Source of the DNA: JAGQRJ01 sp041402045
GTDB taxonomy: Bacteria; Planctomycetota; J058
Length of the DNA: 64,000 bases
NCBI GenBank assembly: GCA_041402045.1
Contig: JAWKSZ010000001.1
Location: 124,001 to 188,000 of the forward strand
Direction: 5' to 3'
Both the position numbers and the translations under genes were made by a program. Under the pieces are notes generated by a model. The model was given only the letters and a program-made list of their open reading frames with translations, was not told the DNA's origin and did no database searches. Shown here piece after piece: positions 1 through 8,453 of the stretch (its first letter is position 1; each line of letters opens with the position of its first letter).

Positions 1-243
1 AGCTTCTTCCTGGAGCACGACTGGGCGCCCCTGCCCCCGGTCCACGACCCCGAGAGCGGGGCCCCGATCTCGAACGTGGACTACAACCGCGCCTACGACC
101 TGCCCCAGCGCTACCTCGACCAGGCCCCGCCCGAGCCTGCGGGGGAGCACCTCCTGGAGCGGGTCCCGGAGGTGGTGCGCCTGGCCCAGGACCCGCGCGC
201 CAAGCTGCAGTACACCCAGACCCTGTTCGAGTTCCCGTGCTGA
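1..243 (+). CDS. C-terminal end of an unrecognised protein (partial)
   Basis: Only the last 80 codons lie in the window. They read open from the first base to TGA and end Leu-Phe-Glu-Phe-Pro-Cys. The peptide is hydrophilic, rich in Pro, Glu and Asp, with no membrane segment or cysteine cluster. The start codon of the next gene overlaps its stop, so the two are probably co-transcribed. The fragment is too short for me to assign a family. Codon use (C or G at nearly all third positions) matches the rest of the window, which supports it being real coding sequence. Confidence 0.6.
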   Translation, partial: SFFLEHDWAPLPPVHDPESGAPISNVDYNRAYDLPQRYLDQAPPEPAGEHLLERVPEVVRLAQDPRAKLQYTQTLFEFPC

Positions 244-1088
244 CCCACCGCCGCCGCGCGCACACCGTCGAGACCCAGGAGGTCGCCGCCTTCACCGGCG
301 AGGGCGCGTATCACGGCTCGACCCAGCGCCGCGCCCCCGCCCCCGGCCCGCCCCCCGAGGTCGTGGAGGAAATGCGCCCGACGACCCTCGAGGCGTATCC
401 CACCCCGCGCCCGATCGAGCCCTTCGCCGCCACGTTCACGAACCTCTACCGCGTCGAGCGCACCCTGCCCCAGCCGACCCAGGAGGAGATCCGCGACGAC
501 GGCACGACGCTCTGCTGGTGCCCGCTGGAGACCGCCCTCGAGGTCTCGGGCCCGCTCACACGGCGGGTGGTGGAGGCCATGCGCGAGCTGCTGGTCGGCG
601 ACAAGCGCTACGTCTACGTCGACTCCAAGCTGCAGTACTTCGAGCCCGGGGACGTGCCGGTGGACAGCCAGCACTGGCACGTGGACGGGAGCATTGTCGC
701 CCGCGGACCCCAGGTCGAAGCCCTGGGGCACGCGCTCCTGCACGACATGAAGGCGCGCCTGACCGGGGCGGTCCCCACCCCGCGCTACCTGGCGTACCAG
801 TCGTCCGAGCACTGCGCGACGCTGTTCGCGACCGAGCCGTTGACCCTGGAGCTCCCGGAGCTGATCCCGAGCTTCGACGGCCTCGACGCCCTGGTGCGCG
901 CCCGGGCCCCGGCGCAGGCGCCGCAGCCCGCCTCCTCGATCGTGCGCACCGACGGCTCGTCGCTGCACCGGGCGCAGGCCGCGTCGGGGTCCGGCTGGCG
1001 GCTGTGGGTGCGCTGCGTGGAGACCGACCGGGAGGTGGTCCTCAACCGCTCGATCCTTGACTGCTACGGCACGGTGTTTCGCACCTGA
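237..1088 (+). CDS. 2-oxoglutarate/Fe(II) oxygenase-like protein
   Basis: A 283-residue protein starting at a GTG that overlaps the stop of the preceding gene. The central HWHVDG motif (His148, Asp150) followed about 95 residues later by His244 and a nearby WRLWVR stretch has the spacing of the HxD...H...R facial triad and 2OG-binding arginine of Fe(II)/2OG oxygenases. No signal peptide or membrane segment is visible. The first 50 residues are low-complexity and proline-rich and include a GEGAYHGS segment. Family-level function is inferred from motifs only; the substrate is unknown. It sits in a run of small tightly spaced genes with a possible immunity-type protein and a zinc-binding protein. 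Confidence 0.5.
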   Translation: MLTHRRRAHTVETQEVAAFTGEGAYHGSTQRRAPAPGPPPEVVEEMRPTTLEAYPTPRPIEPFAATFTNLYRVERTLPQPTQEEIRDDGTTLCWCPLETALEVSGPLTRRVVEAMRELLVGDKRYVYVDSKLQYFEPGDVPVDSQHWHVDGSIVARGPQVEALGHALLHDMKARLTGAVPTPRYLAYQSSEHCATLFATEPLTLELPELIPSFDGLDALVRARAPAQAPQPASSIVRTDGSSLHRAQAASGSGWRLWVRCVETDREVVLNRSILDCYGTVFRT

Positions 1089-1110
1089 GGCCGCCGGAGA
1101 GGGGACCCCC

Positions 1111-1461
1111 ATGCCGTCCGTTCACGTGTTCACCTGCGGCGCGCGCTTCGAGAGCTTCAAGGCCATGCGCGCGTTCGTGACCGTCTACTACGACGACCTG
1201 GGCGACCCGATCTTGCCCCCGTTCCAGCGCGAGGTCGAGGTCGCCCACTACGAGCCCATGGCGATCGAGGCCGTGCACAGCGCGGAGCCCCAGCCCCTGC
1301 GCGAGCTCCTGGCCCGGACCTCCTACGCGGAGCAGTGGCTGCCGGCGCTGCCCGAGGACGCCGAGGCGAGCCAGGCCTTCTGCGTGTTCGCGCCCAACCA
1401 GCTCCGCGACCCCGAGGCGTCCTCCCTCGACTACGTAGGCGCCTTCGCCTACCGCCCATGA
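1111..1461 (+). CDS. Small acidic protein, possibly Imm22-like
   Basis: A 116-residue soluble protein. The ATG is preceded by GGAGAGGGG at a suitable distance, so I prefer it to upstream in-frame GTG codons. The beginning (HVFTCGARF), a central SYAEQWLP segment and the ending YVGAFAYRP resemble, from memory, the layout of the Immunity protein 22 family, which pairs with polymorphic toxins. No toxin gene is visible beside it, so an immunity role is speculative. It lies 22 bp after the oxygenase-like gene and overlaps the next gene by ATGA, implying one transcript. Otherwise it should be treated as hypothetical. Confidence 0.55.
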   Translation: MPSVHVFTCGARFESFKAMRAFVTVYYDDLGDPILPPFQREVEVAHYEPMAIEAVHSAEPQPLRELLARTSYAEQWLPALPEDAEASQAFCVFAPNQLRDPEASSLDYVGAFAYRP

Positions 1462-1820
1462 GCTGCGCCCAGGGCCACGCCTGGCCCGCCCCCGGGCGCT
1501 GCCTCCAGCGCTGCACGCGGTGCGGCGCGGCGTCGAGCTGCGGGGAACCCCCGAGCTGGGACGCCTACGCCGACACCCGCAGCATGGGCTTCAGCCTGCG
1601 CACGCGCTGCCCCCGCTGCGGAGCCCGGGCCGACCTGCGCCTGAGCGGGGAGGAGGTCGACGGCGCCCTGGCCGCGGCCGGGCCCCGGCCGCCCTGCCCC
1701 TCCCCCGAGCACCAGGCGTGGACCGCGCGCCGGGCGGCGCTGCTCCAGGCGCACCTGGACGCGACCCAGCCGGTGCCCGTCCCCGGGTGGCTGACCCAGC
1801 GGCTGGTGCTGAGGGACTAA
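1458..1820 (+). CDS. Small cysteine-rich, probably zinc-binding protein
   Basis: A 120-residue protein whose ATG overlaps the previous stop (ATGA). It has cysteines in CTRCG and CPRCG pairs about 30 residues apart, plus CSxxH-like and CPSPEH segments, which suggests two treble-clef or ribbon-type zinc sites in the first 85 residues. The C-terminal third is helical and Leu/Ala rich. No family is recognised. Its translational coupling to the two genes upstream suggests a shared role, but the sequence does not say which. A GC-only palindrome (CCCCCGGGGG) lies shortly after the stop and could end the transcript. Confidence 0.55.
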   Translation: MSCAQGHAWPAPGRCLQRCTRCGAASSCGEPPSWDAYADTRSMGFSLRTRCPRCGARADLRLSGEEVDGALAAAGPRPPCPSPEHQAWTARRAALLQAHLDATQPVPVPGWLTQRLVLRD

Positions 1821-1946
1821 ATCCCCCCCCGGGGGTGTGGGATCTTCACCGTCAGCCTCTCCCCGCTTCCGAGCTGCCCCCTTGCCAGCGCGAGGGTTGA
1901 GATCGGGCACACGCCTCGCAAGGGGTTCCCGGCGTCAGGAGGACCC

Positions 1947-2834
1947 ATGACCGAGCCCACCGCCGCTACCGGCCTGCGCCGCACCCTCGCGTCCCTGTTC
2001 GCCCGCGCCGGGCGCCTCGCCCCCGTCCTCGGGGGCACGGTGTGGCTCGCCGGCTGCGGCCGCCCGTTTCGCCTGGACGGCGAGCTGCAGGAGCCGGAGC
2101 CCGCGCCCACCCCGGACTGGCTCCTGCCAGTGGCCCTCGACCCCGCGGGCTGCGGCCCCGCGCTGCGCATGACCCTCCGCGCCGAGTGGCTGCGCGCGGC
2201 CGCCGCCGAGCACGCCTCGGTCGCGAGCTTCGCCCGAGTCGCCCAGCAACTGCTCGCGGCGGGCGCCCCCCCGGCCCTCGTCCAGCGCGCGCTGCTCGCG
2301 GCCCAGGACGAGGTCCGCCACGCCCAGCTCTGCTACAGCCTGGCCAGCGCCTACGGCGGGCAGGCCCTGGGCCCGGCGCCCTTCCCCGCGGCCTGCGTCC
2401 CCGAGCGCCGCCCGACCTGGACGCGCCCCGAGCTGCTCGAGCGCCTGGCCCTCGAGGCCCTGACCGACGGCTGCCTGAACGAGGGCTTCGCCACCGTGAC
2501 CGCCGCCGCCGCCGCCGAGCGCGCGCTGGTCCCCGCGGTGCAGAAGGTGTGGAGCCTGATCGCGGGGGACGAGGCGACCCACGCCGAGCTGGGCTGGGCG
2601 GTGCTCGCCTGGTGCCTGGAGCAGGAGCCGACCCTCGCGGCGCGGGTCGAGCACGCCCTCGAGACCCTGCCCGACGCGCTGCCCACCAGCGCGCCCCTGG
2701 ACCTGGCCGAGCAGCAGCGGGCCCACGGCCTGCTCGCCCAGGGTGAGCGCGAGCGGCTGTTCGCGCGCACCCGAGCGGCGGTCTACGCCCGGGGCAAGCG
2801 CTTGCTCGCCCCGCGGCGCGCGGCCGCCGGCTGA
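1947..2834 (+). CDS. Ferritin-like domain lipoprotein
   Basis: A 295-residue protein starting at ATG with AGGAGG upstream. Near residues 30-40 it has a hydrophobic stretch ending LAGC, a plausible though late lipobox, so it may be membrane-anchored. The body carries a four-helix ferritin-like signature: AEHASVASFAR, DEVRHAQ, a Glu in CLNEGF, and GDEATHAEL. These are the E...ExxH...E...ExxH ligands of a carboxylate-bridged di-iron site. Similar proteins with this exact EHAS...DEVRHA pattern are common in myxobacteria. Role is unknown; candidates are iron storage, oxidation or hydroxylation. It is separated by 126 bp from the upstream genes and is followed convergently by the zinc-ribbon gene. 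Confidence 0.7.
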   Translation: MTEPTAATGLRRTLASLFARAGRLAPVLGGTVWLAGCGRPFRLDGELQEPEPAPTPDWLLPVALDPAGCGPALRMTLRAEWLRAAAAEHASVASFARVAQQLLAAGAPPALVQRALLAAQDEVRHAQLCYSLASAYGGQALGPAPFPAACVPERRPTWTRPELLERLALEALTDGCLNEGFATVTAAAAAERALVPAVQKVWSLIAGDEATHAELGWAVLAWCLEQEPTLAARVEHALETLPDALPTSAPLDLAEQQRAHGLLAQGERERLFARTRAAVYARGKRLLAPRRAAAG

Positions 2835-2841
2835 GCAGGAC

Positions 2842-4227
2842 TCACTCCGGCGCGACCAGGCCCAAGGCCGTCCCGTAGCGCGCGGGAGGCAGCCCCAAGT
2901 AGCCCAGCCGGTCCTGGGCCGCGTCGGGGTTGAGCAGGAACAAGGGCGACCCCGCCGCCCAGGGGCCGAACAGCGCGTGCCGGTGGTGGTAGGTCCCGAG
3001 GGCCAGGGGCAGCCGGGTGAAGGCCTCCCGCAGCGAGGCGTCGAGCTTCTTCGGGAGCGCCTTGACCTTGCCCCCGTTGCGCCGCACCCCGAGGGTCAAC
3101 GCGCTCCACCCGTTGTCCACCGCGGTCAGACCTATGCAGAGGTCGGTGGACACGGTCTCCTCCAGGTCGAGGTTCAGCCAGCTCCTCCCGCCGTTGGAGA
3201 GGGGGTCGAGCAAACCGTGCAGTTGGTTCGCGACCTTCCGCGGGTCGAGCTGGGTGGAGCCGCCGAGGTCCACGAACAGCGTGCCCCCCTCGCTCAGGTC
3301 TTGTTTATCCGTGTGGTAGAGCGCCCCTGGGAACAAGAGCGAGGCCAGGATCGGCGCCGCCTCCTCCGGCGGCAACGGCAGGCGCGTGGGCTCGGGGTCG
3401 GTCCACGCGCGGAACGCCTCGACCCGCGCGGCGAGCACGATCGCCTCGGCGACGGTGACCTCTCCGCGCAGCGCGCGAGCGTGGAGCAGCTCCGCGGCGA
3501 GGGGGAACTGGGCGTAGATCCGGCCGGTGAACGGCGCGAGCTCGTCCGGCGCGGCCGGAGGGAGCTCCAAGGGCGGGGGCACGCCGCGGGACGCCTCGCC
3601 CAGGAGCCCGAAGCGCGCGCCGCAGAAGCCGCAGGCGACCCGCGCCTCGCCCTTGCCCTCGTCCACCACGCCGCGGTCGCAGATCGGGCAGGCCACCGAG
3701 CGCCGGGGTCCCGAGCCGCCGACCGCGCTCCGCGCGGCGACCGCCTCGTGCACCACCTGCGGGAGCTCGAGCCCGCAGCCGCACACCTGACAGCGCGCCC
3801 GGTCGCGGCGCACGAGGTCCACGAGCTCCCCGAGGGGACGCTCCATGCCGCGGTCGCAGTGGGGGCAGCGATACGCCGTGGGCGTCTCGAAGTGCACGCC
3901 CCCGACGCGCTGCGCCTGATCCGCGAGGCGGGCCACCGCCTCGTCGAACACCAGCGGCTCGCCGCAGCGGTCGCAGCGGGTGCGCTTGCGCAAGATCCGC
4001 TCGAACAGGACCTGGGTCGTGTTCTCGATCGTGGCCGGGCAGACCGAGCAGCGCGCCGCGGCCGGGGCCGCAGCGACCTCCGGCGGGAGCTCGAGGTCGA
4101 CCTCGCGCTCCTTGGCCCGGCGCTCGGCGCGCTGGTTGAGCCGCTCGAGCTCGCGCTGCTCCTTGGCCTTCTGCTGGGCGCGCGCGCGCGCCGCCAGCGC
4201 TCCCGAGAAGGTGGGCTTCTTGCGCAT
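2842..4227 (-). CDS. Multi-zinc-ribbon cytoplasmic protein of unknown function
   Basis: A 461-residue protein. The ATG at 4227 is chosen because GGGAGG precedes it; further in-frame codons upstream look non-coding. The N-terminus (about residues 1-45) is a strongly charged Arg/Lys/Glu/Gln helix, likely a coiled coil. There follow four cysteine pairs typical of zinc ribbons: CSVC...CDRC, CPHC...CQVC, CPIC...CGFC. The C-terminal half has no cysteines and contains a DLGGSTQLDPRK segment and a long alpha/beta region. No catalytic motif is recognised. A nucleic-acid or protein-binding role is possible. It diverges from the RING-like gene, with only 114 bp between the two starts. Confidence 0.65.
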   Translation of the reverse strand: MRKKPTFSGALAARARAQQKAKEQRELERLNQRAERRAKEREVDLELPPEVAAAPAAARCSVCPATIENTTQVLFERILRKRTRCDRCGEPLVFDEAVARLADQAQRVGGVHFETPTAYRCPHCDRGMERPLGELVDLVRRDRARCQVCGCGLELPQVVHEAVAARSAVGGSGPRRSVACPICDRGVVDEGKGEARVACGFCGARFGLLGEASRGVPPPLELPPAAPDELAPFTGRIYAQFPLAAELLHARALRGEVTVAEAIVLAARVEAFRAWTDPEPTRLPLPPEEAAPILASLLFPGALYHTDKQDLSEGGTLFVDLGGSTQLDPRKVANQLHGLLDPLSNGGRSWLNLDLEETVSTDLCIGLTAVDNGWSALTLGVRRNGGKVKALPKKLDASLREAFTRLPLALGTYHHRHALFGPWAAGSPLFLLNPDAAQDRLGYLGLPPARYGTALGLVAPE

Positions 4228-4341
4228 GGCTGCCTCCCGTGGCCGGGCCTCGCTCCAGCGTAGGCGTTCGTCGCGAGCCGGGCCAACCGTTCCCTGCGCC
4301 GACGCATGCGTAGGCCCTGCCCGCGCGCTAGCCTGCGCCGC

Positions 4342-5184
4342 GTGAAGGAGCTCCTCGGCGTCACCTGCGTCCTGACCTTCGTCGGGCTGTTCGGCCTCGT
4401 GGCCTGGGCCATGTTCGATCGCTATGTGCTCGCGCGGCGTCGGCACCTCGTCGCGCTGGAGGCCGCCCGCGCGCGCTACGGCGGGGCCCTGCACACGAGC
4501 TGGTGGGCCGGCGACGCGCTGCGGTTCGAGGTCGACGGGGTTCGGGCGGAGCTGACCTATCAAGCGCCAGGGGACAAGAAGATTCCCTGGACGCGGCTGC
4601 ACCTGGACTGGAGCGGCCCGCGCTTACGGATCGCGCCCGAGACGCGCTGGACGGGGCTGCGCAAGTTCTTCGGCACCCAGGACATTCAGGTCGGTGACCG
4701 CCGCTTCGACGACACCTTCCTGGTGCAGGGCGACTCCGAGGCGTGGGTCCGCGAGGCGCTGAGCGTGACCGCGCGCGCGCAGCTCCTGGCCCTCCACGTG
4801 CTGGGCTCCTACAAGGCCGTGTTCAGCGCGAAGCTCCCGGGGGTCACCCTCGACGTGACCCCGGCGGGGGTGATCGTGCGCTGCCCCCGCAACCTCGTGG
4901 ACTCGGAGCGCGACCTCCTGCACTTCCTGGAGCTGGCCCTCGAGACCCTCGACCAGCTCCGCCTCGCGGCGGGCGCCCGAGTGCGCGTCGCGATCTCGGT
5001 GGGTGAGGCCTCGGGGGGCGGCCGCTGCCCCGTGTGCAGCGACGACAGCGACGTGCTCAGCAAGCGCTGCGCGGGCTGCGGCGCGACCTACCACCCCGAG
5101 TGCTGGGACTACCTCGGCGGCTGCGCGATCTTCGGCTGCGGCGACCGCTACCGGAGCGACGCCCCGCGGGCGAAGAGCTTTTAG
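4342..5184 (+). CDS. Membrane-anchored protein with C-terminal RING-like zinc finger
   Basis: A 280-residue protein; the start is placed at GTG 4342 so that the hydrophobic segment (GVTCVLTFVGLFGLVAWAMF) begins just after it. One N-terminal transmembrane helix is followed by a soluble domain of about 200 residues. The last 45 residues hold CPVC, CAGCG, YHPECW and GGCAIFGCG, the pattern of the prokaryotic RING-finger family common in Planctomycetota. That zinc finger is usually fused to membrane proteins of unknown role. The cytosolic or periplasmic side is not clear from the sequence. The next gene is convergent, 65 bp away. Confidence 0.7.
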   Translation: MKELLGVTCVLTFVGLFGLVAWAMFDRYVLARRRHLVALEAARARYGGALHTSWWAGDALRFEVDGVRAELTYQAPGDKKIPWTRLHLDWSGPRLRIAPETRWTGLRKFFGTQDIQVGDRRFDDTFLVQGDSEAWVREALSVTARAQLLALHVLGSYKAVFSAKLPGVTLDVTPAGVIVRCPRNLVDSERDLLHFLELALETLDQLRLAAGARVRVAISVGEASGGGRCPVCSDDSDVLSKRCAGCGATYHPECWDYLGGCAIFGCGDRYRSDAPRAKSF

Positions 5185-5249
5185 CGCCCCCCACACGCGC
5201 CGCGCGCGGAGCGTGTCGACGCCCCGCGCGCGTTAGGACGGTCCGACGC

Positions 5250-5468
5250 TCAATGCTCGTGGTCGTGGTCGTCTTCGCCCTCCTCGTGGGAGTGATCGGC
5301 CTCGCCCTCGGCGTGGGTGTGGTCGTGATCGTGCGGGTGCGCGTGGGCCGTCCCGTCGTCGTGGGTGTGCTCGTGCTCGTGCGCAGCGTCGGCGGGCGCC
5401 TCGTCGCTGCTCGAGCACCCGGCGAGGCTCACCCCGGCGATCAACAACCCTGCGTGGATCCACTTCAT
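5250..5468 (-). CDS. Histidine-rich lipoprotein
   Basis: A 72-residue protein starting at ATG with AGGAGG six bases upstream. It has a short signal peptide ending in the lipobox LAGC, so the mature protein is 55 residues attached to a membrane through Cys18. The mature part consists almost entirely of His, Asp, Glu, Ala and Thr in alternating HxH runs (15-20 His). Such tails bind Zn, Ni, Cu or Co and occur beside metal importers. No metal transporter or Zur box is visible nearby, so the ligand is not known. The next gene upstream on the same strand, the ACT-domain gene, ends 89 bp away. Confidence 0.8.
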   Translation of the reverse strand: MKWIHAGLLIAGVSLAGCSSSDEAPADAAHEHEHTHDDGTAHAHPHDHDHTHAEGEADHSHEEGEDDHDHEH

Positions 5469-5557
5469 GACGGTCCTCCTGTCGTGCGCCCCACTAAACC
5501 GAGCGCTCACGGTCAGGGCAAGCGCCGTAGACCTTGCACCGTCCAGACGCCCGAGGC

Positions 5558-6085
5558 TCAGCGCGGATCGGGGACCAGGTCCACCATGAGGTCGCCGGCG
5601 ATCCGCTCCAGCGACGCGCGGATCAGCTCGTCGCCGACCCCGGGCTGCACGAGGAGCACGGTGTGCAGGCGGAACAGGGGCTCCCCTGCCATGGCCGCGA
5701 TCTCGACCGAGCTCTCGAGCTCCTCGATATTGACCTCGAGCCCCACGAGCACGCCGGCGATCTTGTTCACGATCCCTTGCCGGTCGTTGCCCACGACCTC
5801 GACCCGCAGCCGCCGGCCGGGGCGCTCGGCCTCGACCCCGCCGGGGCCGCGGTCGACGTTGATCTTGAGCCCCTGCCCCGCGAGCTCGGTCAGCTCGCGC
5901 TCCAAGGCCTCGGCCTTGTCCTCGTCGACGTGCACCAGGACGACCCCGGCGAAGCGCCCGGCCAGGCGCACCAGGCGGCTGGCCTCCCAGTTGGCGCCCT
6001 GGGCGGAGACGCGGGTGGAGAGGGCCTCCACGAGGCCGGGGCGGTCGGCGCCGATCACGGTCACCACGAGGCTGGCTTGGCTCAT
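5558..6085 (-). CDS. Double ACT-domain protein, GcvR type
   Basis: A 175-residue protein made of two ACT domains. The first starts VVTVIGADRPGLVEALS and the second VEVVGNDRQGIVNKIAG; both carry the typical small-molecule-binding turn (D-R-P/Q-G). The length and two-domain layout match GcvR, which represses the glycine cleavage system in enterobacteria, but that exact role cannot be assumed here because no gcv genes are in view. It lies 31 bp downstream of the AmpG-like transporter gene on the same strand. Start codon ATG; soluble, no signal peptide. Confidence 0.75.
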   Translation of the reverse strand: MSQASLVVTVIGADRPGLVEALSTRVSAQGANWEASRLVRLAGRFAGVVLVHVDEDKAEALERELTELAGQGLKINVDRGPGGVEAERPGRRLRVEVVGNDRQGIVNKIAGVLVGLEVNIEELESSVEIAAMAGEPLFRLHTVLLVQPGVGDELIRASLERIAGDLMVDLVPDPR

Positions 6086-6116
6086 GCACGCAGTCTGGCA
6101 GCAGAGCCCGGCGCGC

Positions 6117-7385
6117 TCAAACCGCAGGCTCTTCGCGGGGCGCGCCCCGCAGCCAGAGGAGCAGCGGGAGCGCCAGCAACGACGCCAGCGCCAGGCCCAC
6201 GAGGCTCGGCCCGTAGCCGTGGAGCGGGATCAGGCGCCCCGCGCTGAACACGGCCCAGCTCTCGCAGGTGTTCGTCAGCGCCATGAACGCGGTGAACTGG
6301 GTCGCCGCCACCTCGGGCTCGGTCTGGTCCATGAACAGCGCATACGAGCTGGCGGTGAACACGCCCACCGCCGCGTAGAACGGCCCGAGGTGCGCGGCCG
6401 CGGTCGCCAGCGCGTGCTCTGCCGGCGCCGGGGGCAGGAGCCCGACCCACACCACCGAGAGCGCGAGGGCGCCCAGGGCGTAGGCCACGAGCCGGCGCTT
6501 GCCGAGGCGATCGGCCAGCGCGCCGCCGAGGAGCGCGCCCCCGGCCATGAGCACGACCGCCGGCAGCGTCTGGAACTGCCCCACGGTCTCCGCGCTGTAG
6601 CCCAGGTCGATCAGGAAGGGGCCGACCACGCCGGCGGTGGCCTCGAACCCGCACCCCGCGAGCACCGCGAACCCGAGCCCCGCCGCCATGCGCCAGCGCA
6701 GCACCGCGCGGCGGAGCAAGCCCAGGAACGTCGCGCTCGCCGCCAGGGCCTGGCGCAGCAGCCCGCCGCCCCCGGCCGGCTGGGGGTGCGGCGGCTCCTC
6801 GAGCCCGCTGCGCCGAACCACGGCGCCGATCACGACCAACACGACGCACAGGCCGAGGACGATGGTCTCCTGCCCGAGCCAGGCGCCGGCCCAGAGCACG
6901 CCCCCGCCGAACAGCGAGCGCCCGCCGAGCATGCCGACTTGCATCCACCCGTTGAGCGCGCCGCGCTCCTCCGGCCGACTCGTGGCCACCGCCAGCGCGT
7001 CGATCGCCACGTCCTGCGTGGCCGCAGCGAAGGCGTGGACCAGGCACAGCGCCTGCACCAGCTCCAGCCGCGCCGGGAGGTCGATCCAGGCCAGCGGCAG
7101 GAGGGCCAGGACCATGACCGCCTGCGCGCTGAGCAACCACGCGCGGTAGCCCCAACGCGGCCCGCGCAAGGTGTCGACCAGGGGCGCCCACAGCCACTTC
7201 AAGCTCCAGGGCACGGCGAGGAGCGCCGTGAGCGCGGTGATCGCCGCCAGGTCGGCGCCGCCCTCCTTCAGCCGGGTCGGGAGCGCCCACCACAGGAACC
7301 CGATCGGCGCGCCCTCGCTCAGGTAGAGCAGGGCGAACAGCGCCTTCTTGCGCGCGCCGCTCGTGCGTGGGCCGTGCGGGTCCAG
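6117..7385 (-). CDS. AmpG-like MFS transporter with a probable CTG start
   Basis: About 422 residues, with roughly 12 hydrophobic helices. The beginning (ALLYLSEGAPIGFLWWALP) and the VPWSLKWLWAPLVD motif are characteristic of the AmpG/acetyl-CoA transporter branch of the major facilitator superfamily. The first in-frame GTG (7214) would remove the first helix, so the start must lie upstream. There, AGGAGG stands six bases before an in-frame CTG at 7385, with no ATG, GTG or TTG available. I therefore infer CTG initiation. AmpG imports muropeptides, but other members carry siderophores or cofactors; the substrate here is unknown. The lipoprotein gene at 7475 diverges from it. Confidence 0.72.
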   Translation of the reverse strand: MDPHGPRTSGARKKALFALLYLSEGAPIGFLWWALPTRLKEGGADLAAITALTALLAVPWSLKWLWAPLVDTLRGPRWGYRAWLLSAQAVMVLALLPLAWIDLPARLELVQALCLVHAFAAATQDVAIDALAVATSRPEERGALNGWMQVGMLGGRSLFGGGVLWAGAWLGQETIVLGLCVVLVVIGAVVRRSGLEEPPHPQPAGGGGLLRQALAASATFLGLLRRAVLRWRMAAGLGFAVLAGCGFEATAGVVGPFLIDLGYSAETVGQFQTLPAVVLMAGGALLGGALADRLGKRRLVAYALGALALSVVWVGLLPPAPAEHALATAAAHLGPFYAAVGVFTASSYALFMDQTEPEVAATQFTAFMALTNTCESWAVFSAGRLIPLHGYGPSLVGLALASLLALPLLLWLRGAPREEPAV

Positions 7386-7474
7386 GGCGCCCCTCCTGGG
7401 TGCGAGGGTAGGGGCTCTCCCCGCCCGTGCAAGCGGGAGACCGACCCGTAGAATCCCCTCCCTCTGGAGGCCCC

Positions 7475-8395
7475 ATGCTGCGTTGGACCCTCGCGCTCGC
7501 TGTGCTCACTCTGGGCTGCAGCTCCCCGTCGCCCCAGGAGGAGGCCCCCGTGCGCTCGATCCCCCTCACCCACGCCGACGGGACCACCGGGCTGCGCCAC
7601 CTGCTCAAGGTGCCGGTCGTGGTCAACGGCCACCCGACGACCTTCGTGCTCGACACCGGGATCGGGATCACCCTCGTCGACGACGACCTGCTCGCCGGCT
7701 GGGGGATCGAGGTAGACGGCGCCTACACCGGCAAGCGCATGTCGGGGCAAGAGGTCACCGTCCCGCTGGCCCGCGTGCCCTGGCTGTCCGTGGCGGGGGT
7801 GCGGCAGGAGGACGCGGTCGTCGGCTCCTGGGACGTGCCTGGCTTCCTGCCTTCCACCCCCGAGTTCGCGGGGGTCGAGGGCTACCTCAGCCTCAACGCC
7901 CTCGAGCGCGTGCCCTTCACCCTCGACTACGGGCGCGGGGAGCTGATCGTGGAGGACGCCGCCGGCCTCGCAGCCCGCGAGGCCGCGGGCGTCTCGGTCC
8001 CCCTCGAGCTCGAGCGGGACGGGCCGACGCTCGTGGTGTTCCTCGAGGTCGAGCTCCCCAACGGCCCCCCCGCCCGGGTCGAGCTCGACCTGGGCAGCGC
8101 GGTCCTGATCCTGAACGACCCGTTCATGAAGCGCCTGGGGGTCGACCCCAGCGGCGAAGGGGTCGAGCGCTACGAGGATCGGGACGAGACCCAGCACGCC
8201 TACGTGCGGCACTTCGCCACGATCGAGGGCTCCGTCGCGCCGGTCGGCGCAGGCCGCTTCGCCCAGACCAACCCCAAGGTCATGTTTCAGTCGATCATTT
8301 ACGACGGCCTGATCGGCGACCAGTACATGCGCCGCCACACCGTCACCTTCGACCTCCCCGGGCAGCGCCTGATTCTCGGCCCGCGCGCGGAGTAG
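7475..8395 (+). CDS. Retropepsin-like aspartic protease lipoprotein
   Basis: A 306-residue protein with ATG preceded by GGAGG. The signal peptide (LRWTLALAVLTLGC) ends in a lipobox, giving Cys15 as the lipidated residue. Two pepsin/retropepsin-type half-sites are seen: FVLDTGIG near residue 50 and ELDLGSAVLIL near residue 205, where the second has Leu-Gly in place of Thr-Gly. The DTG/DLG pair and beta-rich sequence fit the bacterial retroviral-like aspartic protease family, exported to the envelope. With DLG replacing DTG in the second half, activity is uncertain. It is followed by the SDR gene 58 bp downstream. Confidence 0.7.
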   Translation: MLRWTLALAVLTLGCSSPSPQEEAPVRSIPLTHADGTTGLRHLLKVPVVVNGHPTTFVLDTGIGITLVDDDLLAGWGIEVDGAYTGKRMSGQEVTVPLARVPWLSVAGVRQEDAVVGSWDVPGFLPSTPEFAGVEGYLSLNALERVPFTLDYGRGELIVEDAAGLAAREAAGVSVPLELERDGPTLVVFLEVELPNGPPARVELDLGSAVLILNDPFMKRLGVDPSGEGVERYEDRDETQHAYVRHFATIEGSVAPVGAGRFAQTNPKVMFQSIIYDGLIGDQYMRRHTVTFDLPGQRLILGPRAE

Positions 8396-8453
8396 TCCGC
8401 CCCCCTGGCCTCGGCGCGCCGCCGTGCGACCCTCGCGCTCGAGGAGGGTCGCC

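Noticed and set aside
237..1820. Prophage assignment of the left-edge genes
   Set aside because: No integrase, capsid, tail or lysis gene is visible in the window, and codon use is typical of the host.
5034..7451. Very long open frames on the strand opposite or out of phase with real genes, here and at many other places (e.g. 39712-43398, 33668-36466)
   Set aside because: They are low-complexity Arg/Pro/Ala or Gly/Glu products of GC-rich shadow frames, lack family motifs and overlap well-supported genes.
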